Part shown: positions 35,770 through 44,597 of the stretch, one piece after another
Numbering within the stretch: the stretch's first letter is position 1
Layout of the letters: each line of letters starts with the position of its first letter
Assembly (NCBI RefSeq): GCF_037081775.1
Contig: NZ_JBAMHQ010000001.1
Span: 682,001 to 746,000 of the forward strand
Source of the DNA: Haladaptatus sp. ZSTT2
Lineage (GTDB): Archaea > Halobacteriota > Halobacteria > Halobacteriales > Halococcaceae
Direction: 5' to 3'
DNA: 64,000 nucleotides
Program-made: the position numbers and the translations under genes
Notes under the pieces: generated by a model
The model's input: the letters and a program-made list of their open reading frames with translations, nothing else
Databases searched by the model: none
Told to the model about the DNA's origin: nothing

Positions 35770-37041
35770 ATGGAACCTACACCCGTCGCCGACCTCGGTC
35801 CGGACGCGCGTCGCGCCCTGTTCGCGCGCGATGCGGGTATCGACGAGATTCGAAGCGACGTTGCAGACATCGTCTCCCGCGTCCGCGACGAAGGCGACGT
35901 TGCCCTGCGCCAGTTCTCGAAGGAGTTCGACGGCGTAGACGTTGGCAACCTCGACATCACCGACCAAGCCGAACGCGCCGCTGACGCCATTGACGACGAC
36001 ATCCGCGACGCCATCGAGACGGCCGCAGCAAACATCCGCGCGTTCCACGAGCGCCAACTGCCCGAAGACTGGCGCGTGAGCGACGACGGCCGCGAACTCG
36101 GCCGGCGCTTTCGCCCACTCGAACGCGTTGGCGTGTACGTCCCCGGGGGTGCGGCCGCCTACCCGTCGAGCGCGCTGATGGGCGTCATCCCCGCGCGAGT
36201 CGCGGGCGTCGACCAAGTCGCCGTCGCCACGCCACCCGCGAAAAAAGTGAATCCAGTGACGCTCGCGGCCATCCACATCGCCGGGGCGGATGCAGTGTAT
36301 CAAGTCGGCGGCGCACAGGCCATTTCGGCGTTCGCCTACGGCACGGAAACCCTTCCCCGCGTGGAGAAAATCGCCGGGCCGGGCAACAAGTGGGTCACGG
36401 CGGCGAAAGCCGAGGTGCGCGGCGACGTGGAAATCGATATGCTCGCTGGACCGAGTGAGTTGCTCGTCGTCGCGGACGAGACGGCGAATCCGCGATTCGT
36501 CGCCGCGGACATGCTCGCCCAAGCAGAACACGACCCGAACGCCGCGGTCGTGACGGTGACCGACAGCGAGGAACTCGCCGCCGACGTAGCAAAAGAACTC
36601 GAAACGCAAGCTGGCGAGCGCGAGCGCGAGGACATCATCCACGAAGCTCTCGAAAACGACGCGAGTGGCCTCTTCGTTGCCCGCTCGATGTCCGAGGCCA
36701 TTCTGTTCGCAGAGGAGTACGCAGCAGAGCACCTTTCGATTCAGGCCGACGACGACGAGTCCATTCTCGACCGCATCGCAAGCGCCGGAAGCGTCTTCCT
36801 CGGGCCGTACACGCCCGTGGCGGCGGGCGACTACGCCTCCGGAACGAACCACATCCTCCCGACGAACGGGCAGGCGAAGGTTACCGGCGGCCTCTCGGTG
36901 GACACGTTTATGCGTTCGACGACAGTCCAACGTCTCAGCTCTGACGCGCTCGCAGACCTCTCTGAGACGATTACGGCGCTGGCGGAGGCAGAGGGTCTCG
37001 AAGCCCACGCAGAGAGCGTCCGGACGCGGCTTCAGGACTGA
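35770..37041 (+). CDS. hisD: Histidinol dehydrogenase
   Basis: Final enzyme of histidine biosynthesis, oxidising L-histidinol to L-histidine in two NAD steps. From the ATG at 35770 it has 423 residues. Diagnostic blocks are GVYVPGGAAAYPSSALMGVIPA, KIAGPGNKWVTAAKAEV and GPSELLVVADETANPRFVAADMLAQAEHDPNA, which holds the zinc-binding Gln and His. AEHLSIQADDDESI also fits. A GTG at 35731 would extend the frame, but the added residues have no family match. No other his gene is nearby. Confidence 0.95.
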   Translation: MEPTPVADLGPDARRALFARDAGIDEIRSDVADIVSRVRDEGDVALRQFSKEFDGVDVGNLDITDQAERAADAIDDDIRDAIETAAANIRAFHERQLPEDWRVSDDGRELGRRFRPLERVGVYVPGGAAAYPSSALMGVIPARVAGVDQVAVATPPAKKVNPVTLAAIHIAGADAVYQVGGAQAISAFAYGTETLPRVEKIAGPGNKWVTAAKAEVRGDVEIDMLAGPSELLVVADETANPRFVAADMLAQAEHDPNAAVVTVTDSEELAADVAKELETQAGEREREDIIHEALENDASGLFVARSMSEAILFAEEYAAEHLSIQADDDESILDRIASAGSVFLGPYTPVAAGDYASGTNHILPTNGQAKVTGGLSVDTFMRSTTVQRLSSDALADLSETITALAEAEGLEAHAESVRTRLQD

Positions 37042-37607
37042 TTCGGGTCGCGGGGGAGTTCGATATCGAGAACCGCCTCACCGGTGTAGGTTTTGAGCAG
37101 CCGATTTTCTGCCGAGAGCGAGAACTGCGTCCGAATGCGGACGGGGAGCGTTTCTGGCATTCTATCCACCTGCAATCTGAGTTCGACGCCGAGTGAGCCA
37201 CGGCCAACAGGCCCGACCTCGGGCACGTCGATGATTGTGCGTTCTGGCTGTGCACCGCGTCCAAACGTCATTTCGGGCCACGGACTCGCCTCGGGGCGGT
37301 CGAGCGACACGACGACGCGCGGGCCATTGGGAGTGGAGGGAGCTAAAATCTCGTAGCGGAAGGAATCGAGGTGTGTCCCCTCGCGGTGCCAGATGTTGAG
37401 CCACAGCCCAAATCGGCCGTTTTCGGGAGCGAAATAGCGTTCGGTCGCGGAAACGGTCGCGGTGCGCTCACCGTTGGCGAAAAAGTTGAGCGCGGCTTCC
37501 TCGTCGTCCGGCAGTCGCTTCCAGTCGAGGTCATTCTGTCCGAGACACCCGGTCAGCGGGAGGGTACTCGCCCCGGCAACGGAAGCGAGAAAGTGGCGGC
37601 GGTTCAT
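37032..37607 (-). CDS. Tat-exported lipoprotein, unknown function
   Basis: A 191-residue predicted lipoprotein. The N-terminus MNRRHFLASVAGASTLPLTGC has a twin-arginine motif and a lipobox ending at Cys21. The mature part looks like one beta-rich domain (RTATVSATERYFAPENGRFGLWLNIW, then VVVSLDRPEASPWPE). I do not recognise a family. A perfect GCTAATTAGC palindrome abuts its start codon. Its 3' end overlaps hisD by 10 nt. Confidence 0.75.
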   Translation of the reverse strand: MNRRHFLASVAGASTLPLTGCLGQNDLDWKRLPDDEEAALNFFANGERTATVSATERYFAPENGRFGLWLNIWHREGTHLDSFRYEILAPSTPNGPRVVVSLDRPEASPWPEMTFGRGAQPERTIIDVPEVGPVGRGSLGVELRLQVDRMPETLPVRIRTQFSLSAENRLLKTYTGEAVLDIELPRDPNQS

Positions 37608-37617
37608 GCTAATTAGC
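37608..37617. promoter_or_regulatory. Perfect 10-bp palindrome at the lipoprotein start
   Basis: GCTAATTAGC directly touches the start codon of the minus-strand lipoprotein gene, where a leaderless transcript would begin. It is a candidate operator. The AT-rich stretch beyond it (37618-37640) is the probable promoter. Confidence 0.35.
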
Positions 37618-37709
37618 TAACCATATTGAAGAAAAATTTTCCGTTCACTTTCGCCCCGTACACAATCGAGATAGCCTGAGGGAGCGTCTGTAATTGCGGA
37701 TAAACACCA

Positions 37710-38174
37710 ATGCAATCATCTGCATCTATCGACATCGCCAGACCGATTCAGGATGTGTACGCCTACGTCTCGTCCGTGGAGAACATGGCGAACTGGGTGG
37801 ACGGGGTGAGCAACGTCCAGCACGTCTCCGGGGAACCAGACGAGGTGGGTGCGACGTACACGAGCGACTACACCTACAGTGGCAGAACCACGGAGATGAC
37901 CTACGAAATCACCGCCGCGGAGTCGCCAAACCGCTTTGCGGTGGTGGGGCGAGGCCCGTTCCCGTTCGAAGGCGAACTCCTGCTCACTGCAACCCCCTCG
38001 GGAACGCGCGTGACCAACAGCATCGACGCGGGTGCTGACGGCCGGTTCACGAAGGCGATGTTCACCGTGTTTCGCCCGGTGATGCGCCGGATGATGGCCC
38101 GCCAACTCGGGAAGGAACTCACGATTCTAAAGCGTAGCCTCGAATCTGCCCCACCGAGCGAAGTGGCGGCCTAA
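37710..38174 (+). CDS. SRPBCC (START-like) family protein
   Basis: A 154-residue protein of the SRPBCC/polyketide-cyclase fold, which encloses a hydrophobic ligand. It opens MQSSASIDIARPIQDVYAYVSSVENMANWVDG, the family's N-terminal helix-grip strand and helix, and continues with ITAAESPNRFAVVGRGPFPFEGELLL. The C-terminal helix is basic (FRPVMRRMMARQLGKELTILKRSLE). The ligand is unknown. Confidence 0.85.
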   Translation: MQSSASIDIARPIQDVYAYVSSVENMANWVDGVSNVQHVSGEPDEVGATYTSDYTYSGRTTEMTYEITAAESPNRFAVVGRGPFPFEGELLLTATPSGTRVTNSIDAGADGRFTKAMFTVFRPVMRRMMARQLGKELTILKRSLESAPPSEVAA

Positions 38175-38216
38175 TCTGGCGTCAGCGTTAACACCCTGGG
38201 ACAAGAATATACAATC

Positions 38217-38582
38217 ATGAGCACAGGTACAGCCGAACACGGCGCTGACACCTTCATTGAGGTGACCGAGCCGGCGGCAGAAAAGGCGCTGGCACTCATC
38301 GAGGGCGAAGGGCTCGAAACCGACGAGGCAGGACTGCGCCTGTACGTCCAACAAGGTGGCTGTGCTGGCCTCTCTTATGGGATGCGGTTTGACAACGAAG
38401 CGGAAGAAGATGACCGCGTGTTCACCCACCACGGGCTTCGAATTTTCGTTGACCCTGCGAGTATGAACTACATTCAAGGAAGCGTCCTCGACTTCGAGGA
38501 CGGCCTGCAGGGTGCGGGCTTCCACGTCGAAAACCCGAACGTCGTGAGTGAGTGTGGCTGTGGCGAAAGCTTCCGCACCTGA
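38217..38582 (+). CDS. IscA/HesB-type Fe-S cluster carrier
   Basis: A 121-residue A-type carrier that delivers iron-sulfur clusters to apoenzymes. The three invariant cysteines are present: Cys49 in QQGGCAGLSYGM, and Cys113 and Cys115 in SECGCGESF. An acidic leader precedes the fold. A TATA-like CGTTAAC about 28 nt upstream suggests its own leaderless promoter. Its stop abuts the convergent dodecin stop with no gap. Confidence 0.93.
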   Translation: MSTGTAEHGADTFIEVTEPAAEKALALIEGEGLETDEAGLRLYVQQGGCAGLSYGMRFDNEAEEDDRVFTHHGLRIFVDPASMNYIQGSVLDFEDGLQGAGFHVENPNVVSECGCGESFRT

Positions 38583-38783
38583 TTAGTTTTCGAGACGGAA
38601 CGCCACTTCGACCGTCGCTTGATACTGTCGCCCCTCAACTGACGCGATCTCGACGCCGAGTTCTTCGACTTCTATCCACTGAACGTTGTTGAGCGTCGAC
38701 TCCGCGCGGTCTACGGCGTCGTCGACTGCTTTATCGAAACTCTCTGTGCTGCTCCCGATGAGGGTAATTTTCTTGAAAACCAT
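38583..38783 (-). CDS. Dodecin, flavin-storage protein
   Basis: A 66-residue dodecin that forms hollow dodecamers binding riboflavin or lumichrome pairs. Trp36, which sandwiches the flavin, and Gln55, which contacts it, are at the same positions as in Halobacterium salinarum dodecin ([20 protein letters not shown]). The ATG at 38783 is chosen because [12 protein letters not shown] is the typical start. The longer upstream frame runs into the glycosyltransferase gene's 3' region. Confidence 0.93.
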   Translation of the reverse strand: MVFKKITLIGSSTESFDKAVDDAVDRAESTLNNVQWIEVEELGVEIASVEGRQYQATVEVAFRLEN

Positions 38784-38835
38784 CCCACCGCGTACAAAGC
38801 CACGCAAGCGGGTTAAGCGTATGGGCAGTGGTAGC

Positions 38836-39597
38836 TTAGCTCTCACGCGACTGCCGTGGCCGAACGCCGCGCGATCGGACGCGCGCGGCGAGATGCTGGC
38901 TCAGGCGTCGAATCCGCCCGGCTTTCACCACCAGCATGGCGACCGTCTCGACCCAGCTCAGGCGAAGCACATCGAACGGGAGACAGCCTCTGAGCCGGGT
39001 CGAGAGTGGGACAGAATCGAGTTCCCACCAGTCGGCATCGGCCTTTCCATGCCGATATGATTTCTCCCAATACTGGCGCACGGAGGTGGCAAAGTAGTGT
39101 TCGACCACCATGCCAGGGACGTAGTAGATTTGGAACTGCTCGCTGATTCGCCGTCCAAGTTCGGTCTCCTCGTGGCCGTGGTGGAAGATTTCGTTGAAGC
39201 CGCCCACGGCGTCGATGACCTCGCGGCGCATGGCCATGTTACAGCCCACGATGAGGTCGGTTGGTTTCTCCTCGTCGCCCTGGTCGTACCACGGCAGGCG
39301 TTTGTGGGTGATGGGGGCGTCCGCTGGCTGGAACACCCGCCCGGCGACGACGGGGTGGCGGTCGAGTGCGGCGCTCACTGCATCTAAGTAACCCGGTCGC
39401 GGAATCGAGTCGTCGTCGAGGAACACGAGTTTGTCCGCCTTCGCTCGCGTGATAGCCTCGTTTCGCGCTCGTGATGCGCCCTTGTCTCCCCGGACGACGA
39501 CCTCGTAGTCAGTGAAGTCCTGTTTTTCGAGGGCCTGTACACAGGGGATATCCTCGGGTGCGAGGAGCGTGGGAATGATGATACTGAGTTCGACCAT
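38836..39597 (-). CDS. Family 2 glycosyltransferase
   Basis: A 253-residue GT-A fold glycosyltransferase that adds a sugar from a nucleotide donor. It opens [24 protein letters not shown]; the metal-binding LDDDS is at about 59-63, and [20 protein letters not shown] is the acceptor-side motif. A moderately hydrophobic C-terminal region ([19 protein letters not shown]) may contact the membrane. The acceptor is unknown; surface glycans or N-glycans are possible. No other glycan genes are adjacent. The AT-rich gap 39598-39773 has a candidate promoter and no gene. Confidence 0.85.
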   Translation of the reverse strand: MVELSIIIPTLLAPEDIPCVQALEKQDFTDYEVVVRGDKGASRARNEAITRAKADKLVFLDDDSIPRPGYLDAVSAALDRHPVVAGRVFQPADAPITHKRLPWYDQGDEEKPTDLIVGCNMAMRREVIDAVGGFNEIFHHGHEETELGRRISEQFQIYYVPGMVVEHYFATSVRQYWEKSYRHGKADADWWELDSVPLSTRLRGCLPFDVLRLSWVETVAMLVVKAGRIRRLSQHLAARVRSRGVRPRQSRES

Positions 39598-39773
39598 GCG
39601 CGAGATACTGTCCGTACGAGAAAGACGACGTTCGCGTATTTAGTCCTATGCGGAAATTGATATAACCGCATCCGACACCGCCACGATTCCTCGAAGAGTT
39701 GAGATAAACAACAGTAAACAGAATATTCTCAGAAACTAGTATATTGATGGTGTTTCGACAGGTCGGGGAACAC

Positions 39774-40439
39774 TCACTCGGATGTCCGCGAGTCGAGTCG
39801 GAGTCGGACGGCGTCGACGACGCCAGTAAGGTGGGCGGTGCCCCAGATGGCGACAACGACCGCGCCAATAGTGTCGAAAATGAGGTCTAACATCGTATCC
39901 TCTAAGCCGTACTGGGTCAGGACACCACGGACGCCGAGCAGGCGTGCCGTCTGGTCTAACGCGAATTCGACGACCTCCCAGAAGACGCCAAAAGCGAGCA
40001 CGAACAGCAGGATGTAGACGAACATGAACTTCGGCGGGAGCGTGATGCTATCTGAGTGTTCGTCTATCGCCCGTGCAGTGGCGTAGCCAACGGCCGCGAC
40101 GATAGACGACGAAAGCGCGTGGGTGAGGTGGTCCCACCACCAGACATTCCGGTAGAAGCTCCCGATTTCGCTGCCGGGAATCCCCACGGTACCGAGGGCG
40201 TGGAGGAACACGGCCGCCGTAATCCAGAGGGTGAGGCCAGCGTCCATCGGGATGTTGTAGTCGCGTTCGAGCAGCGGTGGCAACTGGACGACGAGCAGCG
40301 CAACCGCGGTGTTCACCATGATGCCGCCGCTCCGGCGTTCGACGCCGATGAAGAACATGCCGACGAGCAGCACTTCCATGACGTGGGTGAGCTGGCGCTG
40401 GCGGTGTGCTGAGATACCGAGGCGTTTTCGCAGATTCAT
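39774..40439 (-). CDS. Polytopic membrane protein (DUF2238-like)
   Basis: A 221-residue protein with about five or six hydrophobic segments. The conserved-looking core YRNVWWWDHLTHALSSSIVAAVGY and FGVFWEVVEFALDQTARLLG... DTMLDLIFDTIGAVV resembles the DUF2238/YjdF-type family (DHLxH, WExxE and DT-DL-D motifs). The function is unknown. Its ATG overlaps the preceding gene's stop by 1 nt (TGATG). Confidence 0.68.
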   Translation of the reverse strand: MNLRKRLGISAHRQRQLTHVMEVLLVGMFFIGVERRSGGIMVNTAVALLVVQLPPLLERDYNIPMDAGLTLWITAAVFLHALGTVGIPGSEIGSFYRNVWWWDHLTHALSSSIVAAVGYATARAIDEHSDSITLPPKFMFVYILLFVLAFGVFWEVVEFALDQTARLLGVRGVLTQYGLEDTMLDLIFDTIGAVVVAIWGTAHLTGVVDAVRLRLDSRTSE

Positions 40440-41044
40440 CAGCGCACCCCACCCGCGTCGTCTGGTTTGTGCACCTCAATGGGCGCGCGACGACGGAAGT
40501 AGAGATCGAACACGACACCCGCGAGGACGCCCGCCGCCGTAGACCAGACGAACTCCCACATGAGGGCCTCTTCGCTCACGAGAAAGCCCGTGTTGAGATA
40601 GAGGTCTGCCACCCAGCGCGTGACCGCCCACACGCCCGCGGTGGCCATGGTTGCGATGATGACGAACAGGACTGCGAAGCCGTGGGTCATCTCGACGGGC
40701 GTGAAGACGTGGAGTTCGACGGCGACGATGAGCGCGAGGGCGGCCACCGAGAGGTACGTGGCGAGTTCACCCGTCACCGGCAGCGTTGCAAACGCGCGAC
40801 CAACCATCGGTAAGACGGCGAGCAACAGGACTTCCCACGGCAACATCGCCCGCGGGTTACGATAGGAAATCGCGGGAACGAGCGCGAGCGCCGCCACACC
40901 CGTCGCAAACAGTGCCCAGAGGAGGTCGCCACCGAGGAGGCTTTCACCGACGACCACGAGCACAAATCCGACCAAAAACCACGAGAGCAGGGCGTTGAGA
41001 CTCGCATCCTCAACGATACTCCCGAGTTTACCCGTCCGAGCCAT
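40439..41044 (-). CDS. Polytopic membrane protein, unknown family
   Basis: A 201-residue protein with about six hydrophobic segments, starting MARTGKLGSIVEDASLNALLSWFLVGFVLV. It contains acidic residues within or near helices (VELHVFTPVEMTHGFAVLF; EEALMWEFVWSTAAGV). It is coupled to the DUF2238-like gene by a 1-nt overlap, suggesting the two proteins act together. No characterised homologue recognised. Confidence 0.65.
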   Translation of the reverse strand: MARTGKLGSIVEDASLNALLSWFLVGFVLVVVGESLLGGDLLWALFATGVAALALVPAISYRNPRAMLPWEVLLLAVLPMVGRAFATLPVTGELATYLSVAALALIVAVELHVFTPVEMTHGFAVLFVIIATMATAGVWAVTRWVADLYLNTGFLVSEEALMWEFVWSTAAGVLAGVVFDLYFRRRAPIEVHKPDDAGGVR

Positions 41045-41082
41045 GAGAATCTGTAGACAGCGCAGGCGTTAGTAACCTTCCC

Positions 41083-42027
41083 TTAAATTGCCAGATAGGC
41101 GACGCTGTAGCCGAGGACGGCGAGGGTAATCGCCGCAAGGCCCGTCACCACTGCGTCGAGGACGCGCGCTTCGGTGAGCGCCCAGTTCGTCGGCCGTCGT
41201 GGCCGCACGCCCACCGCGCCGAGGGCGAGGACGCTGAACACGAAGTGATACGACGTATCGAGCGTCGGCGCAGGCAACAACACCGCCGCAGCCGCATACC
41301 CGCCGCCGAGGGTCGCCCGCCGGTTCAGGTACGAATCGAGCGACCGCCCGTCGAGCGAGAGATAGACGGACAGCGCGAGCCAGATGGTGGCGAGTTCGAT
41401 GAGAAAGGCCCCAATGAGGTGCATCGTCGGGTCGGGATACAGGGTGATGCGCCCGGCCAACACCGTCACGTCGAGTGGGTAGAACAAGCGCGGCGCGCTC
41501 CCGGTAAACAGGTCCCCAAATGGATGGCTCAGGAAGCCAACGAGCGCCGTCGCAAAGAGGGCACGCGGCGAGAGCGCTTTCCAGCGTCGCATCGCGATGG
41601 TGACGGCGAGCGCGGCGACGACGAACGCGAGCATCACGGCCGCCCCGAGCAGCCCCGTTTCAGCGAACGCGGCGGCGATGAGGCCAGCGAACACGACGCC
41701 TGCAACGGGATAGGCCCACCACTCGCCCGCGTCGGCCCTGCTCCACAGGAAGACGCCACCTGCTGCAATGGCTCCGACGAGCAGTGAGTGAGTGACCACG
41801 CGGTGGACGAGCGTGCTAGTCGCCCAAAACGCCTCGGTGGCGTCGAAAACGCCGGTCACACTCGTTTTGAGCAGACCAAACACGGCATAGCTCATATCCA
41901 CGTCGGGGACGGTGGCGAACGCCCCGGCCGCGATACCGAGCGCCAGCGCGCGCTCTCGGGAGCACCCATAGCGCGCGGCGACGGCGGCCGCGATGGCGAA
42001 CGCGACCATCGCGTGACCGATAAACAT
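41083..42027 (-). CDS. YdjM-family membrane-bound metal-dependent hydrolase
   Basis: A 314-residue membrane protein of the PF04307 (YdjM/DUF457) type. The N-terminal MFIGHAMVAFAIAAAVAARYG with an early His, then FATVPDVDMSYAVFG and VHRVVTHSLLVGAIAA, and LVGFLSHPFGDLFTG supply the clustered His/Asp residues typical of the family. About eight or nine membrane segments are visible. The family is linked to phospholipid or membrane stress responses in bacteria; its archaeal role is not known. It is 38 nt upstream of the membrane-protein pair, probably the same operon. Confidence 0.82.
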   Translation of the reverse strand: MFIGHAMVAFAIAAAVAARYGCSRERALALGIAAGAFATVPDVDMSYAVFGLLKTSVTGVFDATEAFWATSTLVHRVVTHSLLVGAIAAGGVFLWSRADAGEWWAYPVAGVVFAGLIAAAFAETGLLGAAVMLAFVVAALAVTIAMRRWKALSPRALFATALVGFLSHPFGDLFTGSAPRLFYPLDVTVLAGRITLYPDPTMHLIGAFLIELATIWLALSVYLSLDGRSLDSYLNRRATLGGGYAAAAVLLPAPTLDTSYHFVFSVLALGAVGVRPRRPTNWALTEARVLDAVVTGLAAITLAVLGYSVAYLAI

Positions 42028-42069
42028 TGTAACGAACTGCGACGAGCGGAGATATAAGCTTCTCGGGGG

Positions 42070-42618
42070 TTACGTCTCGTCGTCGAGTTTCGTCCACTTC
42101 TGTTCGATGTCGCCGTTCGCGCGAACCACGGTGTTGCCATCGACCGCGAGGCGCGTCTTGCGGAGTTCGATGGACTTGACGACACCTTCTACGTCACCGG
42201 CTTTCACCGTATCACCGGGCATGAAATCCGGGTCACGGAGCAGATAGACGCCTGCGACGGCGTCTTTTATCATCCCCGAGAGGGCATACGAGACGCCGAG
42301 GGCGAGAAAGCCCGTGGCGGTGCCGAGGGAGGCTGCAATGACCGTGAGCCCCACGATAGAGAGAAACGAGAGGGCGACCCCAAACCACAAGAACACGGCG
42401 ATGACGGTGGCGATGAACTGGCGGTAGACCGGCGACTCACCGACGATGGTGCGTTTCAAGATGGCTTTCACCACCCACATGAGCAGTTGGACGAACACCC
42501 CCGCGATGACGAGAAACACGAGGCCGCTGATGAGGTCTGGAAGCGCGGTCGTCACGTTCGAAACGAACTGGTCGAGGGCGGTTTGTACCAGCGACAGCCC
42601 CGATTGCAGGAGAAGCAT
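42070..42618 (-). CDS. Small MscS-family mechanosensitive channel
   Basis: A 182-residue MscS-type channel that should open under membrane tension to release solutes. Three hydrophobic segments precede the pore-lining helix ([31 protein letters not shown]), followed by the beta domain [30 protein letters not shown]. It ends soon after that domain, so the C-terminal cage domain of E. coli MscS is absent. It is first in a run of four membrane-protein genes. Confidence 0.85.
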   Translation of the reverse strand: MLLLQSGLSLVQTALDQFVSNVTTALPDLISGLVFLVIAGVFVQLLMWVVKAILKRTIVGESPVYRQFIATVIAVFLWFGVALSFLSIVGLTVIAASLGTATGFLALGVSYALSGMIKDAVAGVYLLRDPDFMPGDTVKAGDVEGVVKSIELRKTRLAVDGNTVVRANGDIEQKWTKLDDET

Positions 42619-42708
42619 ACACCGACATCACGGCCACCCGGCCAATAACTTCCGGGGGCCGCTGCCGTCTTGGACATGCTTTTTTGCGTGCCCTGTGAAC
42701 GCACAGCT

Positions 42709-43887
42709 ATGAACCGACCAGACGTCACCGAACTCGTGCCACCTGACCGAACGCTCATGGGCCCGGGCCCGAGCGACGTCCACCCTCGCGTCCTGAAGGC
42801 GATGAGTACGCCGCTCGTAGGCCACTTAGACCCCTACTTCATCGAAATCATGGACGAGGTACAGGACTTGCTTCGCTACACCTTCCGCACCGACAACCAG
42901 TGGACGATTCCCGTGAGCGGAACCGGCTCTGCGGCGATGGAAGCCGCCATCGGCAACGTCACCGAACCCGGCGACACCGTCCTCGTCCCGACCAACGGCT
43001 ACTTCGGCGGGCGGATGGCCTCGATGGTGCGTCGTGCCGGTGGCTCCGTCGTGGAAGTCGATGCGCCGTGGGGCGAACCGCTCGACCCCGCAGCCGTCGA
43101 AGCCGCCTTCGCAGAACACCAGCCAGACGTGTTCGGCTTCGTCCACGCAGAAACGAGCACGGGCGTCCTCCAACCCGAGGTTCCACAGCTCACCGACATC
43201 GCCCACAGCCACGACGCGCTCGTCATCGCAGACACCGTCACGAGCCTCGGCGGCGTCGAACTGCGCGTCGATGAATGGGACGTGGACGTGGCCTACTCAG
43301 GGCCACAGAAGTGTCTCTCCTGTCCACCCGGTGCGAGTCCCCTCACGCTCAACGACCGCGCGATGGACAAGGTGCTCTCTCGCGAGGAAGACGCCCGGTC
43401 GTGGTATCTCGACCTCTCGCTCCTGCAGGGCTACTGGGGCGATGACCGCGCGTATCACCACACCGCGCCTATCACGAACATCTACGGCCTGCGCGAGGCG
43501 CTGCGGCTCGTCGCAGAGGAAGGCATCGAGAACCGGTGGGCGCGCCACCGGCGCGTCGCTGGCGGGCTGAAAACGGGCCTCCAATCGATGGGGCTCGAAA
43601 TGAATGCCCCCGACGACTACTGGCTCCCGAGCCTGAACGCGGTGCGCGTCCCCGGCGGCGTCGAAGCAGGCGACGTTATCTCGCAGTTGCTCGCAGAATA
43701 CGACATCGAGATTGCGGGCGGCCTTGGCGACCTCGCGGGCGAAATCTTCCGCATCGGCTGTATGGGTCACTCGGCTCGACCGAAAAACGTGATTGCGCTC
43801 CTCGGGGCGCTTGGCAGCGTCCTCAAGGATGCAGATGCAGATGTTGATGTCCCTGCCGGACTCGCCGCCGCAAACTCGGCGCTTTAG
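42709..43887 (+). CDS. Class V aminotransferase (alanine--glyoxylate/serine--pyruvate type)
   Basis: A 392-residue PLP enzyme likely to transaminate glyoxylate or pyruvate with alanine or serine as donor. It opens with [27 protein letters not shown], typical of the family. The PLP lysine is Lys201 in [15 protein letters not shown], and [15 protein letters not shown] holds the PLP-pyridine Asp region. The ATG at 42709 is chosen at the family start. It ends in a 4-nt stop-stop overlap (TTAG) with the next gene. Confidence 0.9.
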   Translation: MNRPDVTELVPPDRTLMGPGPSDVHPRVLKAMSTPLVGHLDPYFIEIMDEVQDLLRYTFRTDNQWTIPVSGTGSAAMEAAIGNVTEPGDTVLVPTNGYFGGRMASMVRRAGGSVVEVDAPWGEPLDPAAVEAAFAEHQPDVFGFVHAETSTGVLQPEVPQLTDIAHSHDALVIADTVTSLGGVELRVDEWDVDVAYSGPQKCLSCPPGASPLTLNDRAMDKVLSREEDARSWYLDLSLLQGYWGDDRAYHHTAPITNIYGLREALRLVAEEGIENRWARHRRVAGGLKTGLQSMGLEMNAPDDYWLPSLNAVRVPGGVEAGDVISQLLAEYDIEIAGGLGDLAGEIFRIGCMGHSARPKNVIALLGALGSVLKDADADVDVPAGLAAANSAL

Positions 43888-44201
43888 GCGACCGGTGCGG
43901 GGCCAACGACGGGGTGAATAACCTCGTAGTCGTCGTCGGCTACGCTGATAATCGCCCAATCATAGTCCGGTTTTTCCGTAAGGAGTTTGTGACGAAGCGA
44001 CGACGCTGTCCGTTCCCACGTCACGAAACAACGCAATGTTCCAGACGTTGGAAGCGCACCATCGCCGTCGGTGGCCGTGACGTTTACCGTCCGCCACTTG
44101 CGCTCTGCTGTGAACTCGGTACCTGACCCGGACACGGTGTATCCGAGGCTGGTGAAAATCGACCTCGCCTCCTCGACTGGTGGCATGTTAACAGGCCCCA
44201 T
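43884..44201 (-). CDS. Conserved haloarchaeal protein, unknown function
   Basis: A 105-residue soluble alpha/beta protein (MPPVEEARSIFTSLGYTVSGSG... FTAERKWRTVNVTATDG... YDWAIISVADDDYEVIHP). I recognise it as a haloarchaeal conserved hypothetical but know no function. An ATG at 44186 would shorten it by five residues. The pattern ending WAIISVAD suggests a small ligand- or protein-binding fold. Confidence 0.7.
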   Translation of the reverse strand: MGPVNMPPVEEARSIFTSLGYTVSGSGTEFTAERKWRTVNVTATDGDGALPTSGTLRCFVTWERTASSLRHKLLTEKPDYDWAIISVADDDYEVIHPVVGPAPVA

Positions 44202-44277
44202 TCGTCAGAGAGTACCACTGCGTCCCTCTTAACTGTTCGGCCCGTCGTGAAAACCGCAAGAAGGAGACGCTGCGTTC

Positions 44278-44517
44278 CTATTCGTGGGCCGCGTCCCACT
44301 CGTCGGCTTTGTGGATGTTACCGCAGTCGTTGCATTTGATGCGGCCCATCGAGTCCATGGCCGTGTTGAGTGAGTTGCAGTGAGAGCAGTAAAATCCCCA
44401 GCGGTCGTCGCCGTCGTCGGTCTCGTAGACGACGAGGAACGGTCCTTTCGACCCGCGCTCTGCTTCTGCCTCGGTCACGTACAGCGTCTCGCCGCCTTCG
44501 GTCGCTATCGCATCCAT
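44278..44517 (-). CDS. Zinc-ribbon protein, DUF5816-like
   Basis: A 79-residue protein with two CxxC pairs (YCSHCNS at about 44-47 and KCNDCGN at about 61-64), consistent with a zinc ribbon. An N-terminal domain reads GPFLVVYETDDGDDRWGFYC, and the C-terminus is KADEWDAAHE. The pattern matches the haloarchaeal DUF5816 group as I recall it. The function is unknown. Confidence 0.75.
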   Translation of the reverse strand: MDAIATEGGETLYVTEAEAERGSKGPFLVVYETDDGDDRWGFYCSHCNSLNTAMDSMGRIKCNDCGNIHKADEWDAAHE

Positions 44518-44597
44518 GTATGGTAGTTTCGCTCGCCCCAGATAAAGAACTACCCAATCTCGAAGTCGTTATCACAGCCCGCCTGTATGCACCGTCA

